This document shows positions 27,801 to 41,160 of a stretch of 64,000 nucleotides of DNA, piece after piece (positions within the stretch are counted from its first letter, which is position 1; every line of letters starts with the position of its first letter). A model generated the notes under the pieces. That model made no database searches. It was given only the letters and a program-made list of their open reading frames with translations, and had not been told where the DNA came from. Origin of the DNA: Steromphala cineraria (lineage: Eukaryota > Mollusca > Gastropoda > Trochida > Trochidae); contig OU744726.1 in assembly GCA_916613615.1 (NCBI GenBank), positions 69,646,764 through 69,710,763 on the forward strand. The letters are read 5' to 3'. Both the position numbers and the translations under genes were made by a program.

Positions 27801-30800
27801 TCTAGTTTATTGTAGGTTTCCACTTAGTTTCAATGTTCTAGTTTATTGTAGGTTTCTACTTAGTTTCAATGTTCTAGTTTATTGTAGGTTTCCACTTAGT
27901 TTCAATGTTCTAGTTTATTGTAGGTTTCCACTTAGTTTCAATGTTCTAGTTTATTGTAGGTTTCCATTTGGTTTCAATGTTCTAGTTTATTGTAGGTTTC
28001 CACTTAGTTTCAATGTTCTAGTTTATTGTAGGTTTCCATTTGGTTTCAATGTTCTAGTTTATTGTAGGTTTCCACTTAGTTTCAATGTTCTAGTTAATTG
28101 TAGGTTTCCATTTGGTTTCAATGCTTCTAGTTTATTGAAGGTTTCCACTTAGTTTCAATGTTCTAGTTTATTGTAGGTTTCCATTTGGTTTCAATGTTCT
28201 AGTTTATTGTAGGTTTCCACTTAGTTTCAATATTCTAGTTTATTGTAGGTTTCCATTTGGTTTCAATGTTCTAGTTTATTGTAGGTTTCCACTTAGTTTC
28301 AATGTTCTAGTTTATTGTAGGTTTCCACTTGGTTTCAATGTTCTAGTTTATTGTAGGTTTCCATTTGGTTTCAATGTTCTAGTTAACTGTGGGTTTCCAC
28401 TTAGTTTCAATGTTTTAGTTAATTGTAGGTTTCCACTTGGTTTCAATGTTCTAGTTTATTGTAGGTTTCCACTTGGTTTCAATATATTCAATATAAATAT
28501 CTAAACCAACCAATTACTCTCATAAATCAACATTGCAACAAACAAAAAACCATTGAAGTAGCATCACATGATTTATTTAGAACAAATCGAAATAACAAGA
28601 CATTATTACCATGTCCCTTGTAAAAGACAAATAACGTGATTTAACATACCAGTTAACTCAACCTGCTTTCTTCGATGAATTGGTAACATTAAAAGTCATA
28701 TTTAAAAAAAATTTAATACAAGTAACATTTGGAAACACAATTCAGCATAATTATTTCAATAAAAACAAAGACATAAAAAAAACACTCATGACTCATTTTC
28801 CTAATGCGGTTTGTAAATTTTGTAGCAACACCTATTTGTTAAGGAACAAGAAATTTCTTAAACATGCACATCAAAATGTCGAGGTTGATATTTGTTCAAA
28901 ATTCGTTGACCCATAAATAAAGTTTTTACTTTACAACCAAGAACATAACTATAGATTTATTAAAGGGACATTTCAATACGTCCCAGAATACCATATATAT
29001 ATAAAAGTTCAAATTATTTCATTTGGCTTGCATTTGCATCGCCAAATGAAAAATATATGACAATAGTTTTCATAGTTTAAATATATCCAAAAGTAGAAAT
29101 AACACACCAAATTCGACCATGTACTAGTTATAGTACCTGTTAAAGACTATTAAACCAAATTTGTCTTTCTGTCAACTCTTAATAAGTTTCCAAAATTATG
29201 TGTGACTCAAAACGACGACTTTAATTTCGATATTGTCACGATAAATTAGCATTAAAATGGTTATTTTCAGCAACAGTTAGTATTTCTCTATGACATGTCA
29301 CATCTCAAATATCGCAAATGGTGTTACCAGCAAAAGACTAAATGGCACTTTATGGATCTGTGTGGATAAGCATCGTCCACATTGGAAATGTCCAAATTTT
29401 TAACGTTTTTAACTCCCCAATTAGGGACATCTATTGGGGCAGTCCCATCGCAAAACCGCCGTTTGGTGTCGCCGCCATTCTTTCATATGGTGTTTGCTCA
29501 AAGGGGACGCCGCGTAGACTCGCATGTGATCTTATAAATGGCCAATGGTGACTCCCATGTGAAGGGAGTGGACAGGAGCAGGTTCTGGTCCTCCTCGTCC
29601 GACACCTCTGGAGAGGTCAGCTCGGTTGTAAGCAGAGGTTCCAACCTCTGCTTCCTCCTTTCTGGCCAATCGATGGCTGCCAGTGAGCGTTTTCTGCTCG
29701 TCAGTTTCTAAAATATAAAAAGGAAGAATTCAGTAGAAATTCATTAAAAAGACGACTGTCACTTTGCAGAATCCATTCAAGGATATTCGACCAAAAGAAA
29801 GATCTGAACTTGATAATTCTAAAATATATAAAAAAAACTTAAACAACATTCATTAGACTTGCGTGATTTACCCTTTGAAAAAAAAACGTCAGAGGAGACC
29901 CAGGTTACAGTGTTTATGGCGACTGCAAGTAAGAATATCGCTCGCTCGCATCATGTTAATTGTTAAGTGTTAAAATCAAAATTATACGAGAGAAACGTGC
30001 CAAAAGGGACATGTTGCAAGTAGTTCGGCTAAGGTCAATGGTCGGTCCTTTCTGGCAAGAGATCCTGAAGACACCACTAATTAAATAATTTGAACCTTTA
30101 TATCTTTATAGTGAGGCCTTCGAAATAAATTTTTTATAATCATGAATGATCATATTTATTGTGTGATTATGGTGACTGTTTCACTAAATATACCACCCCT
30201 TCTATATGTTTATAAGAAACAATCATGAGATAAAATATCCCATGACCCCCCTTTAATTTGAAAGCGACAGATCCTTCCATGTAATTAAATAAAAAAAATC
30301 ACTTAAAACAAAAAATTAAAAAGCCCCACTTTAATAGGCATGTAATTATACACACAAAAAGTAATATGTTGAACTGCTCAAGATAAGTCAAGAAACAAAC
30401 CTACCCAAGATTACCTCCAAATTCAATGTTTCCATGGTAATGGACAAAATTAACATTTATAATTCTAAAATTATTAAAAGGCACTATATCAGTAGTAGAA
30501 CAACACATATGCTATGCTTCATAAATATATTCTAAGTTTTTGGTTTTTACCCCATAGATATCTTTTCCTGAACTAAGTCAAACTTTATTCCAAATAAACA
30601 ATTTAAAAATCAGAAAATATCAAAGAAGGTGGATACTTCATACAAAAAGTTACAGAAAGATCTACTGAAAAGTACAGTGTGCTTTACAGGTGGAATGAAG
30701 ATGATTGATATGATTGACAGATAACTTCAGAAGTCCTGAGAATACAAAACCCAATTTACTATTCGAATCACTTAATGTTCCATCAATGCAATTACTGAAT

Positions 30801-33800
30801 GCGCAGATGCTAACAACCATTCCTAAAGCATTGTGACATCAGGCTGAGTTTTCATCATATTCTCCTGTGCCAATCAATGGTATACCGGTATACACTGGTA
30901 ATCTAGCTGTGCAAACAATACATCTTTGAAGCAGATGTATGCTAAGTTTGCACACGGTTTTACAGTTGATCATGTAACACATAATTTGAGGTTGAACTAA
31001 GTCATTGAAGGGTGAATAAAACAGGAATAGGTGCATGTGACTTCCCCTGATCCAATTTTCAAACTAACCTAATCACCCTACTCTTATTTGCAACAAAATC
31101 ATTTCAGAATTATGAAATCATGGAATTAGGGACGGAGATGAAAATGTTATACTCCCGCAAACATGCACTTCCTTCATGTTTTGTGACAGTTTCACAAAAT
31201 AACACTTAACAAGCAAATATCTTCATATTTTAATATCCCACCCACCAACTTTGTTGAAATGGACAAACTCATTTTCTTAACTTTCTCAATGAACATGTTT
31301 TAACCTCACGTAGTTTGTTGTGATCAAATCATTCTACATTGTTCTTACACATGTTATTCTTTTATTGCTCTTGGCAGACTGCTTATGGGTTTCCGCCTTC
31401 CCATTGCGATAAGGCGATTATCATCCCTCTTATTAGTCCAGACGCGCCAGAAAGCTTCTGCAATATAATTAACATGTAGTAATAAAAAATCTTTAATATG
31501 CAATTTCTACCATGACTAAAATAACGAGACTTATGATCATCAATAAAATATTATCATGATTTGAAATAATAATCAGCAACAACTAGGACATATTACAGAC
31601 AGCCTGAGACAGGTGGGGTTAAAATTAAGCAACTGAACCACTGTAGATATAACAATTTCAGTGTTTACCACTTCTAAAACCTTGTAATTACCACATCCGA
31701 AAATAAATGTAAATCTTGTATTCTTTTAGCCAATTATATTTCAGAGAGTCACTGATTAGATCTTATTTCTTTAAGTCCCTTTGTTTACTAACATGGGTGT
31801 TTTAAAATGTTTCAAATACAACACCAATTATATTTATCTAATATCAGAGGAAGTAAATTTTAAAACTGACATTTATGATAATAACTAGTTTACTGTTGTT
31901 AAATAAATTTACGGGTATATTTAGTTCCGAACTGAACAGTATATAGACAGACCCGGGTGACTATAGTAAGGGTTCTGCAGTTGTTTGTCTTCATGTCATC
32001 AATAATTTGTTTCAACACTCATAAACCAATTAGGGCTTCATGGTTGACATGGTTCTGGTATGCAACGAGGGGTAAGTTGGGACTAAGGGTGGTGGGAGGC
32101 ACCACAGGGGGGTAGGGCAGACTGACCTGGTCAGTATTAGATGCCAGTAATCTGTACCCAGGCTCATATTACACAGAAGCATTGAAACTTTTCGCTTGGT
32201 TTAGACCTGTTCCATGCCTCGATATAAAATAGGAGTCTTTGATACAGTCTAGTTTTCAGTCAGCAAGTCTAGACTTACAATTGAAATAGCAAGTCCAAGA
32301 TAAAATATTTAGTGAAGTGTTTTAGTATATTCCATTGTCACGCTTGATATTACCGATATCAAAGACTAATATCAGTGTTATACAGTTAAGGCTCTCCACT
32401 TGTGTAAGTAAATACATGTATTTATTACAAGTTTTACAAGTGAAGAATAAGTTATTCAACGGTGCTTCTTTCATAATAAAGAAGAAATATAATATCTTCA
32501 GAATAACAACAGAAACAAGAAAGTTCAGACTTCGATGTTTAGATTTCCCATAAACAAGGAGATAATGTTCTTGTAAATATGTTTTTCTAGCAAGTTAAAG
32601 ATAATTTTCTGCATAGGGCATATCCAAGAACACTTATATGTTTACTTATTGTATTTTATGTAACAAAATATAAATGTGCGCATTTTAAAATCATAATAAC
32701 CTAAGAAACTTCAGACACTGTTTGTAATGTTTACATATTGAAAGAGGTTGATATAATTCTCCTGAAACAAAGGAAATATAAGTTGCGCAGCCTAAACTTA
32801 ATCGAAAACACATATCTGGTGTGCCATTTGTCCAGTCCATCTATTTCTGACGTTAAAGAGAGATTCAGTGTTTTTCGTGACCCATTTTTATGCTTCATGC
32901 TCTCATTATACCATATTTATTGACATAGATTCAAATCAACACCCAGATTCATCCTCAAATGCTATATAAATGACAAATTGTAGTTTTAATGAAATTCTAA
33001 AAACGACTTTATAGAAGTGCATAAGCCAAAATCACACGTTCCATTGTCAGCTTTACTGAAAAGTCTGTCAATATTATTGAAAATAGCCTGATAGATATCT
33101 AACCTCTTTTGAATTTGTTTTATTAGTATATTGCGCAATTAGATTAAAGAATATCAACATAACTCACAAACGATCAATATTATTGTCTATTTCATATATA
33201 TATATATGAGATACCTCGATGCCTTGCTTGCTGCTTATTTACACTTACTTGGCAATGGTTGTGGAACCAACAGCTTCACCTTAGGCGGGTTCGATGGCCG
33301 AATCTTTTCTTCAAAAACACAAAGCCTTGCATCCATGCCTTCCAAGGAAACTCTCGTTGCCATTTTCTTGATTATAGGGGGGATTAAACTTCTCGAGATA
33401 GCTACAAGTGTAGATATCTCCCATTGTGCTGGAGTTCTTAATTAGTCTTCACTATCAAAACAACCCCGTCAGCATACATGTGCTTTAAAATGGCGGCATT
33501 TCGTTGAAGAGAATTGTGGGTAATACGACGAGTTTCAGTAAACAGTCTTTTTAAATAATTCTGATTAAACGACAGAACTATCTTTTCTGGTCAATTTAAA
33601 AAAATAATCCTAAACGCGAAGACGTGATTGAATAATAGGATCTGTTTTGTTAAATCGCACAACATCCCATGATAAATCAACATGCATTCGGATTTCTACG
33701 GTACTCTTCGGTATACTTCGGTACTCTTCGCTGCATTTGACAAGACGTTTTCAGCAGTAATTAAGCAAACATATATAAGTAAAAAATCAAAACTATGTAT

Positions 33801-36800
33801 CTACTCTTTTTTCTTAATAATTTTCGACAAGTTTAGAATAGATTGGATGATTTATCATATTTCATCCGTATCCCCGAAGAAGAACATAAAAGAGATATGT
33901 ATGGTTTAAACTTAATGTAACCCATAAACTTTGATTTGGCATATTAGTACCAAATTGAGAATCACTTAAACAATCCAATATGTTTTTGGCACTACTTACC
34001 ATGAAATTTATAATACTTGAATTTTTACAATTAATGTCACATAAGCTGGGTTTGCTAAAACGGACAGGAAGATAATTTTGTTTTCATAAGTAAAGATTTA
34101 GTGGGTAATATACCCATCTGTTATAAAGATTTACTTATAGGTATCAAAGATTTAGAAACGATAACGTCTGATTGAACAGAATCTGATCAGATGTCTATTA
34201 GTTTTGTAAACAGGATTTATTGTTCTTTATTAAATTTTGTTCCCATAAGTTACTAGGTTTAGAATTACAATGAAAGAATATATATAACACATTTGGATCA
34301 AACAAAAGACTAACATATAGTCTCTAAAGTTTTCTTTGTGATAAAATTAAATCAAAATTAGGTGAAGATAAGATAGAATACTAGTATTGTAAAAAGCAGC
34401 CAATGGGATTTCTGGATTTCGATCTTGCAATAAGCAGCCCGGGCGATGGGTCTGGAGAACACATTACTAAATCAACAAGGAATGTTATTTTATGTCCCCA
34501 AACAATATATTATCTAACAATTGGCTCACTCTAACTACCATAATTAATGTCAATAAAGCACCCCTTGTCACTAATCCCCTCAATCCCCGCCCCTCCCGAA
34601 TTCATGTCAACTTGAGATCAAGCAACATGTATCATTAACAGATGTTTGGGACTCGGAACTCTTATACGTCTCCGTTTGGAAATGTTAGATATTTCCAATT
34701 ATTCATCGTGTATATCACGTGTCAAAAAATACACTTAGAGATAACATTAGGTTAAACTGTTTCAATATGTTTTATGTTATATTTTTAAAGTGGTAAGTAT
34801 TGATTCTTGAAAATCAACCAATGGTTGAACTTAATGTTATCCATTTCAAACCTATATATATATATATAGATATATAAAATATGATAAATAAGAATTAAAA
34901 TTAGATTGAAATGTATTTGAAATTTCATACCTTTTGTTACATGTCAGTGTTGTGTCAGTAAATTATCTCTTTCAGTAATGCACTGACACATATCAATTTG
35001 ATCAGTATGCAATTTCCAAACTTAAATTAGGTTTTGTATGCTACAGAGCGCTTATGATTAGAGGGCCTTAGTCAACATTAATATAGTGCATTTTAACTAT
35101 AACAACGATATAAAACGAAGAGAAGCATTAAAGTTGAAGAATCCCAAATTGTATCTATAAAGGTACAAACATATTTTCTCAGAAAACGTTTTCAACAGAA
35201 ACGAATTCTTTAAAAAAAATATCCAAACCATTTTATTAAAAACAACACAAACGATATATCTGTAACTTACGACTAACCAAATCTTCAGAGCTCTTATCAC
35301 AAGCAATCTTGAATGTTGAAGTTCATGTCAGCTGTTTTTGCTGTTTACATTGCCTCTCCTTGAGAAGGCATATTTATGACCCCTGCCATTAATGACCCCT
35401 CTGACCTTTCCACTGGTACCACCATTGTCCTGGGTCAGCCTGACCTGAAAGTGCTTTATGGTTCCACGGTTTCTATCACTTTATTTATACCATTATCATC
35501 ATCATCATCATCATCATCATCATCTTTATTTCGCACGTAGGCCCAAATACATATATACATACATGGCATACAATATATACAGACAAATAGGAAAGGTCTT
35601 GTAAATTATATATCAAACGTATAGTCTCTTATATGTTGTCGAGGATTTAATATCACTGCATATATTTGTGACATTCACTTATTAATATCATATTCATTAA
35701 GTAAACGTTTTCTTTCTTCAAACACATGATAAAGATAGTAACTTTAATTTGTTACTGATATTTTTTTTGTCTGTAGGAAACTCTTAAATACAATCGTACT
35801 CGTTCTCATGTTTGAAGTGAAATATAGTTTACAAATAGTGGGATAATCAGGACAAGTAAGTAAAATGTGATATTCATTTTCAATACCCGAGTTACCTAAT
35901 GGACAAATCCTCATTAACGGATCTATGCCTTGTCAGCGGCCTTCATTATATTTTAATTTTAACAAACCCGCTCTAAATTTAATGAGAATATTTCGGAATT
36001 TTAGAGGGAGATGTAATGATAAATATTTATCTGGTTCGAAAGTATATTTGTATTCTCTGTAAAACGTGTACCGTGAACTATTTTCTAGCGTATTTGACCA
36101 ATTTTGAACAAATCTATCTAATAAACGTTGTCTGAAAATTTGAATAAAGGAATCATGATTGTGAACAGTTTGCGACAACCAAACAAATCCAAACCCGTTG
36201 GAAGTGAGCAAAATGCGAATATCCGTAGCTATGTTTATACTATTAAAAGTTTTCTTTCAGTGATTGAACGGTAATGTCAGTGTTCATGTTATCATGTCAT
36301 CAGTATTCCTTTCAAAGGCACACAGTTGAAATATAACGACAACTTTATTATGAACTTTAACCTTGTTAAGATGTTCAAGGCTATCTGATTCTGACAGTTA
36401 TCTTACGTATTGAATTAAAGATCAAAAGGATGCATCCGACCATATAAGCACATCTTATCCAGTATAGGTATGAAACAGGAGAAAAACATTACATTTGAAG
36501 CATTAAAGGGGCTGTAGCATGTTTTTGGCTAATTTTATTCTTTCAAATATACCATTCATAATAAAAGTTAGTGCAATTTAAAATTACTTTAGAGGATACA
36601 AATTTTCATTATATATGAACCATTTATCTGTAGTCGCAGAAAATTGTGTCGCGGTTATAGTGAAAACTACTGGCGGTCATTTAACACATTTAAATTGCCG
36701 TCAAGTACAAAATGATTCCTATAGCTGCATGACTCTGTATAAATAGGAGTCTTTAATACAGTCTATGATTCAGTAAGTCTACCTCTGGGGTACGGGATAG

Positions 36801-39800
36801 CTCAGTCGGCAAGAGCATCGGTCTCACGTTGCTGAGGTCAGGGGTTCGAATCCCATCCAGGCCAAGGTGTAAAAAACCTAGAGTTCACCTCTGTTAGAAC
36901 TCTTTAAGTGTCACCCTGGAGCCCTAGTGTGTAGTGCATCAAAAACTGCGCGCTTAGAAGATCCCACGAATTCATGTCAGTGGCTGAATGGTGGATACAT
37001 GAACACGTGCATACGCTGTCGGTTATCAGCGTTCAGCAGTGTTGGACAAACTGCTGTGACCATGTGTCTCAGTTCACCCAACTGTGAATGGGTACCCTGT
37101 GAGGCATAGAATGGTCCCTAACCTGAGCGCCACATATGGATGCCTGTTGAATACTCCCCAGGGAGTTGAAATGGAAAAATGATTGGACGGTGAAAGAATG
37201 CCATTGACCAGGGGAGAATCTAAGCGCCTTGAGCAACCACGAGTGGTTGGATATGTGCGCTATATAAATATCCATATCTATCCAAGTCTACCTTGAACCA
37301 CAAGACCAAGAAGTATGATAAGAGAATCATTTCATTAATTTGATTACAAAATGTTTTACAGACCAAATTTTAGTCTATGCCCTATTTAAACACAAAGAGT
37401 GATTTGCTCAAAGACTGTTAAATATGTCGATAATGATATACATTTGAAAATTTACTGTACATGTACCATGAAAGAAAATATCAATATTTTTAAATAATCA
37501 CTGAAATTGTGACATTTTTGGGGGAATTGACAATTTTCCAATTTAGGGACAAACTGATAAGGGATATCTGTAGATAATGAAATTTTGAAAAATGATATAT
37601 TCATGAAATCACCCTTTTATGAACTATTTTTCATAAATGCATTTGTAGTCTTATCCTTAACTTATTTTGTCCAGTTTATCAATAAATACGATGGGGTCAA
37701 TATATTTAGTATAGCAAATTGTGAAGAAAAGGTCACTGTTCACTGCGTCAATCAAGTCATGTTCTTTTCTGATACTTTTATGTTATACGTATCATGACTC
37801 AGCTATGTAAATTAATGTGACTTTGGGCTTTTTACCACTTCAATATGAACTTTTAGAAATTTAGATTGAAAACACATGAATTTGACATTTGTTATCATTT
37901 TGATTTGAATATTAATGGTTTTAAATTCTAATAACACCATAACATATTTTGATCCAAAGGTAAAACAAAATCAATTACAATAAAAAAGTGACTGAATTAT
38001 ACATTTTACTATTAAAGAATCCAAAGAAATCATTATTCAAAAGTGAATAATTAAAAGATAGATACATCTGTTCTTAGAATGGAAACCGACATGAAACTAC
38101 ATTTCATTATTTCCTGTTGCGTTCCATTTGGATGGAATCTGTGATTGCTAGTTTCACAAAATAGAAACCGACCTGAAACTTAAACTAAGGATTTACTGTT
38201 GGTTTCCATTTAGTCTCCCGCTAAACTCCGAATCACGCGCTCTTAGATTTCCACGTGCGACATCACTAGACAACAGTGTAAGGAGTTCGAAATAGTTTGA
38301 CTGAAAACAGACAGGCTATAAATAGCACTGAGCAACCGCCCGTCAGCGATACCATAGGAGGATATCAGGGGATAGGTTGTAGCATAAGCGGAGACATATA
38401 CGCTGATGTAGCAGGATGATTTCAACAGTGGTTGGATCAACATTTTGCAACTTTAACGAGTATCAAATTAAGTTCTTCTTTGATTGACATATACAATTAA
38501 GACCAATATGAAAAATTGGTTCAGTGCCATAAGACGGAATTCCCAAAAGACAGAATTCCCAGAAGACAGAATCAATCACAACACTAATTAGCTGAGCATT
38601 GCCTACAACCCCTAATTAATGGATCTAGAATTAACTATCTTAACCGACACATATCTGAAATACCAAGGTGTTCTTGTTCCCATTTTAATGAAGTCTATAA
38701 GTATACACGCTTTCTATGCATGGCCTTGCTAATGTCTGTAGCAGATATCACTTTCACTGCAGCATATTATAGGCATCTCCGAGAACATAATGCCTGATTT
38801 ACATAAATTGGTTTGACTACAAATATGTTTTCATCAATAATATTTTTTTCAGCAGTTTTCACGCATGAGCAATCCCCTTGATATGTCCATAGAGTATTGT
38901 TAAGATAAATCAATACATACATATATTTATCATACAATTGATATTGTTCTCGGCATATTAAAGCCAACGGATATTTTCGATATCCGTTGGGCGTGACTAA
39001 GGGTCATATACAGATACCGATGCAAATTTAAAAGGTCAAGGTCGGAACTTCTTTCGAAAATTCCGATGACGTCACAAGCGTTAACATTTTGAATGCCTGT
39101 AGTAACGGAGAGAGACATTTCAATATGAATGAAATATTACATAGACATTGATCTAAGAAATAACAACAACATCGCATGGATATTTAGCCATTTGCATGGT
39201 TTAGTAGTGCCAAAGGCAGTTCAATTCTCATGTTCAAACACTTCATTTACCCATCTTCGGTGTTCTTTACTTTGTTACTGTTTAGTTTGGATTGGGAAAT
39301 CCACAGAATATCATCTAGTTTAGCTCTCCGGCCATCAATGTCGTCCAATCGTTGTTTAAAGTAACTTTCAACGCAAGCTGCCATTGCCACGTAGCCGAAG
39401 GGAAGCAACTCTTGCCCCTTGGTGAGATTGACTCGTCCTCGCGATGACGTCGGATTTAAGAATGTCAGTTCGATCCCGCCACTGACCATTTAAAATGTTT
39501 CTAATATTAAAATCATCGTTTTTTATAAATTTTTAAAATTTCAAAACTTGTGAGTTGTGACAAAATAGCTCAAACGGCAATAAAAGGCATTTATAAGGAG
39601 GAATTATATATTGTCAATTCACCGTCAGAGTCATTGCTCTATTCATTTGCATATATCAGTGCGCGAATCTTAAACAACGTCAACTATTAAAATAGTACTA
39701 TCAGGCATTTTTCGAATTAAATTTTAAAATGACATTGTATGATAAAGAAGTTATCATGCTCGTGTGTTTTTGGATCGTAAATATCCTGCATTAGGAATAA

Positions 39801-41109
39801 ACACTATGTATTTAGCTCGCCAAGGCTCGCAAAATACAATGTTCATTCCTAATGCAGGATATTTACGATCCCAAAACACACTCGCATGATAACCTCTATA
39901 TACACGTTTTGCCTTATCAGCCGAGTTTATAGCCAACTGTCCTATCAACATTTTATTTATTACAAGAAATATTGTTTAATAGATGTACTTGTGACAACCA
40001 TTTTACACTTTAAAATATTTTACACTAAAAAAAGAACTTGAGTTTGGAACTTATTATATAGTAAATAATTTATTTTAAGGTGAGATGAACTAACAATGAG
40101 CATTTTCCAGGTGTGCTACATCATTAAAGAAAGGCGCTGGTCAGGTGACAGTTACGAATCAGGATGCGGACTGAGGGAAACGGTTCGTACTTTGTTACAC
40201 GTGCTCACTTCAGAACTGTTCAGATTTAGTAAATCAAGTTAACTTAAATGTAACAGAGGAATCTGAAATTCAGTTCTGAAGCTGTTCGTACATTGCTTCA
40301 CTTCAGATTATTTCAGTTAATGACCTTATGTTATCTTAAATGTAACAGAGAAATATGAAAATAAGTTTTTTAATTTGTTCATACATATTAAGAGAGAACA
40401 ATTAGAAATCCTTGTGTTCGATTTCACTTTTATGAAATGGACATGTTTAAGAAATACTTATGTAATGATGTAACAACTTACCTAACAGCCTCTAGATTTC
40501 CTTGCAAATCAAAGTGGAAAACCTGTGTTGCAAAAATCATTTATAACTCAGAAAATAGTTCTATTCTCAATGCAAGAGAAAACCAACACAGATATCTTTC
40601 AGTACGGGACCTCGGTGTACACAGACTTTAGCACATTTCTGTTCTCAAACCTGAATTATTTTTATTGCATTGCTAACCTGATAAAAATACGTACGTTACG
40701 TATCCAATCAAAAGAGTGTATGTGTGGTACATTTGTGTATGATATTGTGAAACATGTTTTTATGTATTGTGAGAAGACAAGATTCCAGAGAGATCAACTT
40801 TTTGAGTCACTTATTGATATATTAGATGTAAATACGTTCACCAGTATCTGGAACAACGATGAAGAATTGACTTTATGTTTCTTACTTGGGGGACTCCCAA
40901 CAGAATATTGTTCATCCCTTGACCATAATTTTTGGCTTGATTGTATGATAAATGTTTGTAAAACTGTTAACCAGTGGACACACTTTTTCTCAAATTGTTT
41001 GTAATCACTTGCATTAACCTGTATTTCATGTAAACATATATCAAATTGTATCTTCATTCAATGGAGGAAATAAAGAATATCTATCTATCTATCTTAAGAT
41101 TTGAACGGA

Positions 41110-41160
<51 letters not shown>

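Larger units (their letters stand above)
27218..38392. mobile_element. 11.2-kb segment bracketed by perfect 40-bp inverted repeats
   Basis: Bases 27218-27257 (starting TCCGCTTATGCTACAACC) and 38353-38392 are exact reverse complements. Inside each end, weaker inverted similarity continues for about 300 bp (GTATCGCT, GCTATATATAGC-like, CGCGTG and GATTC strings). The monomer motif GGTTTCCAYTTAGT of the internal minisatellite also occurs near the right end (38199-38213). The segment lies in gene A intron 3; without it that intron would be about 1,847 bp, close to the 1,780 bp of gene B intron 3. No target-site duplication or transposase is visible, so the class is unknown. It could instead be two inverted copies of one smaller repeat. 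Confidence 0.5.

Noticed and set aside
33206..33445. Plus-strand 79-codon frame
   Set aside because: It is the antisense of gene C exon 1, which has the better start context and a strong splice donor on the minus strand.
36791..36865. Functional tRNA gene
   Set aside because: Pol III boxes are good but acceptor and anticodon stems do not pair. The sequence is the head of a 499-bp SINE with its own target duplication.
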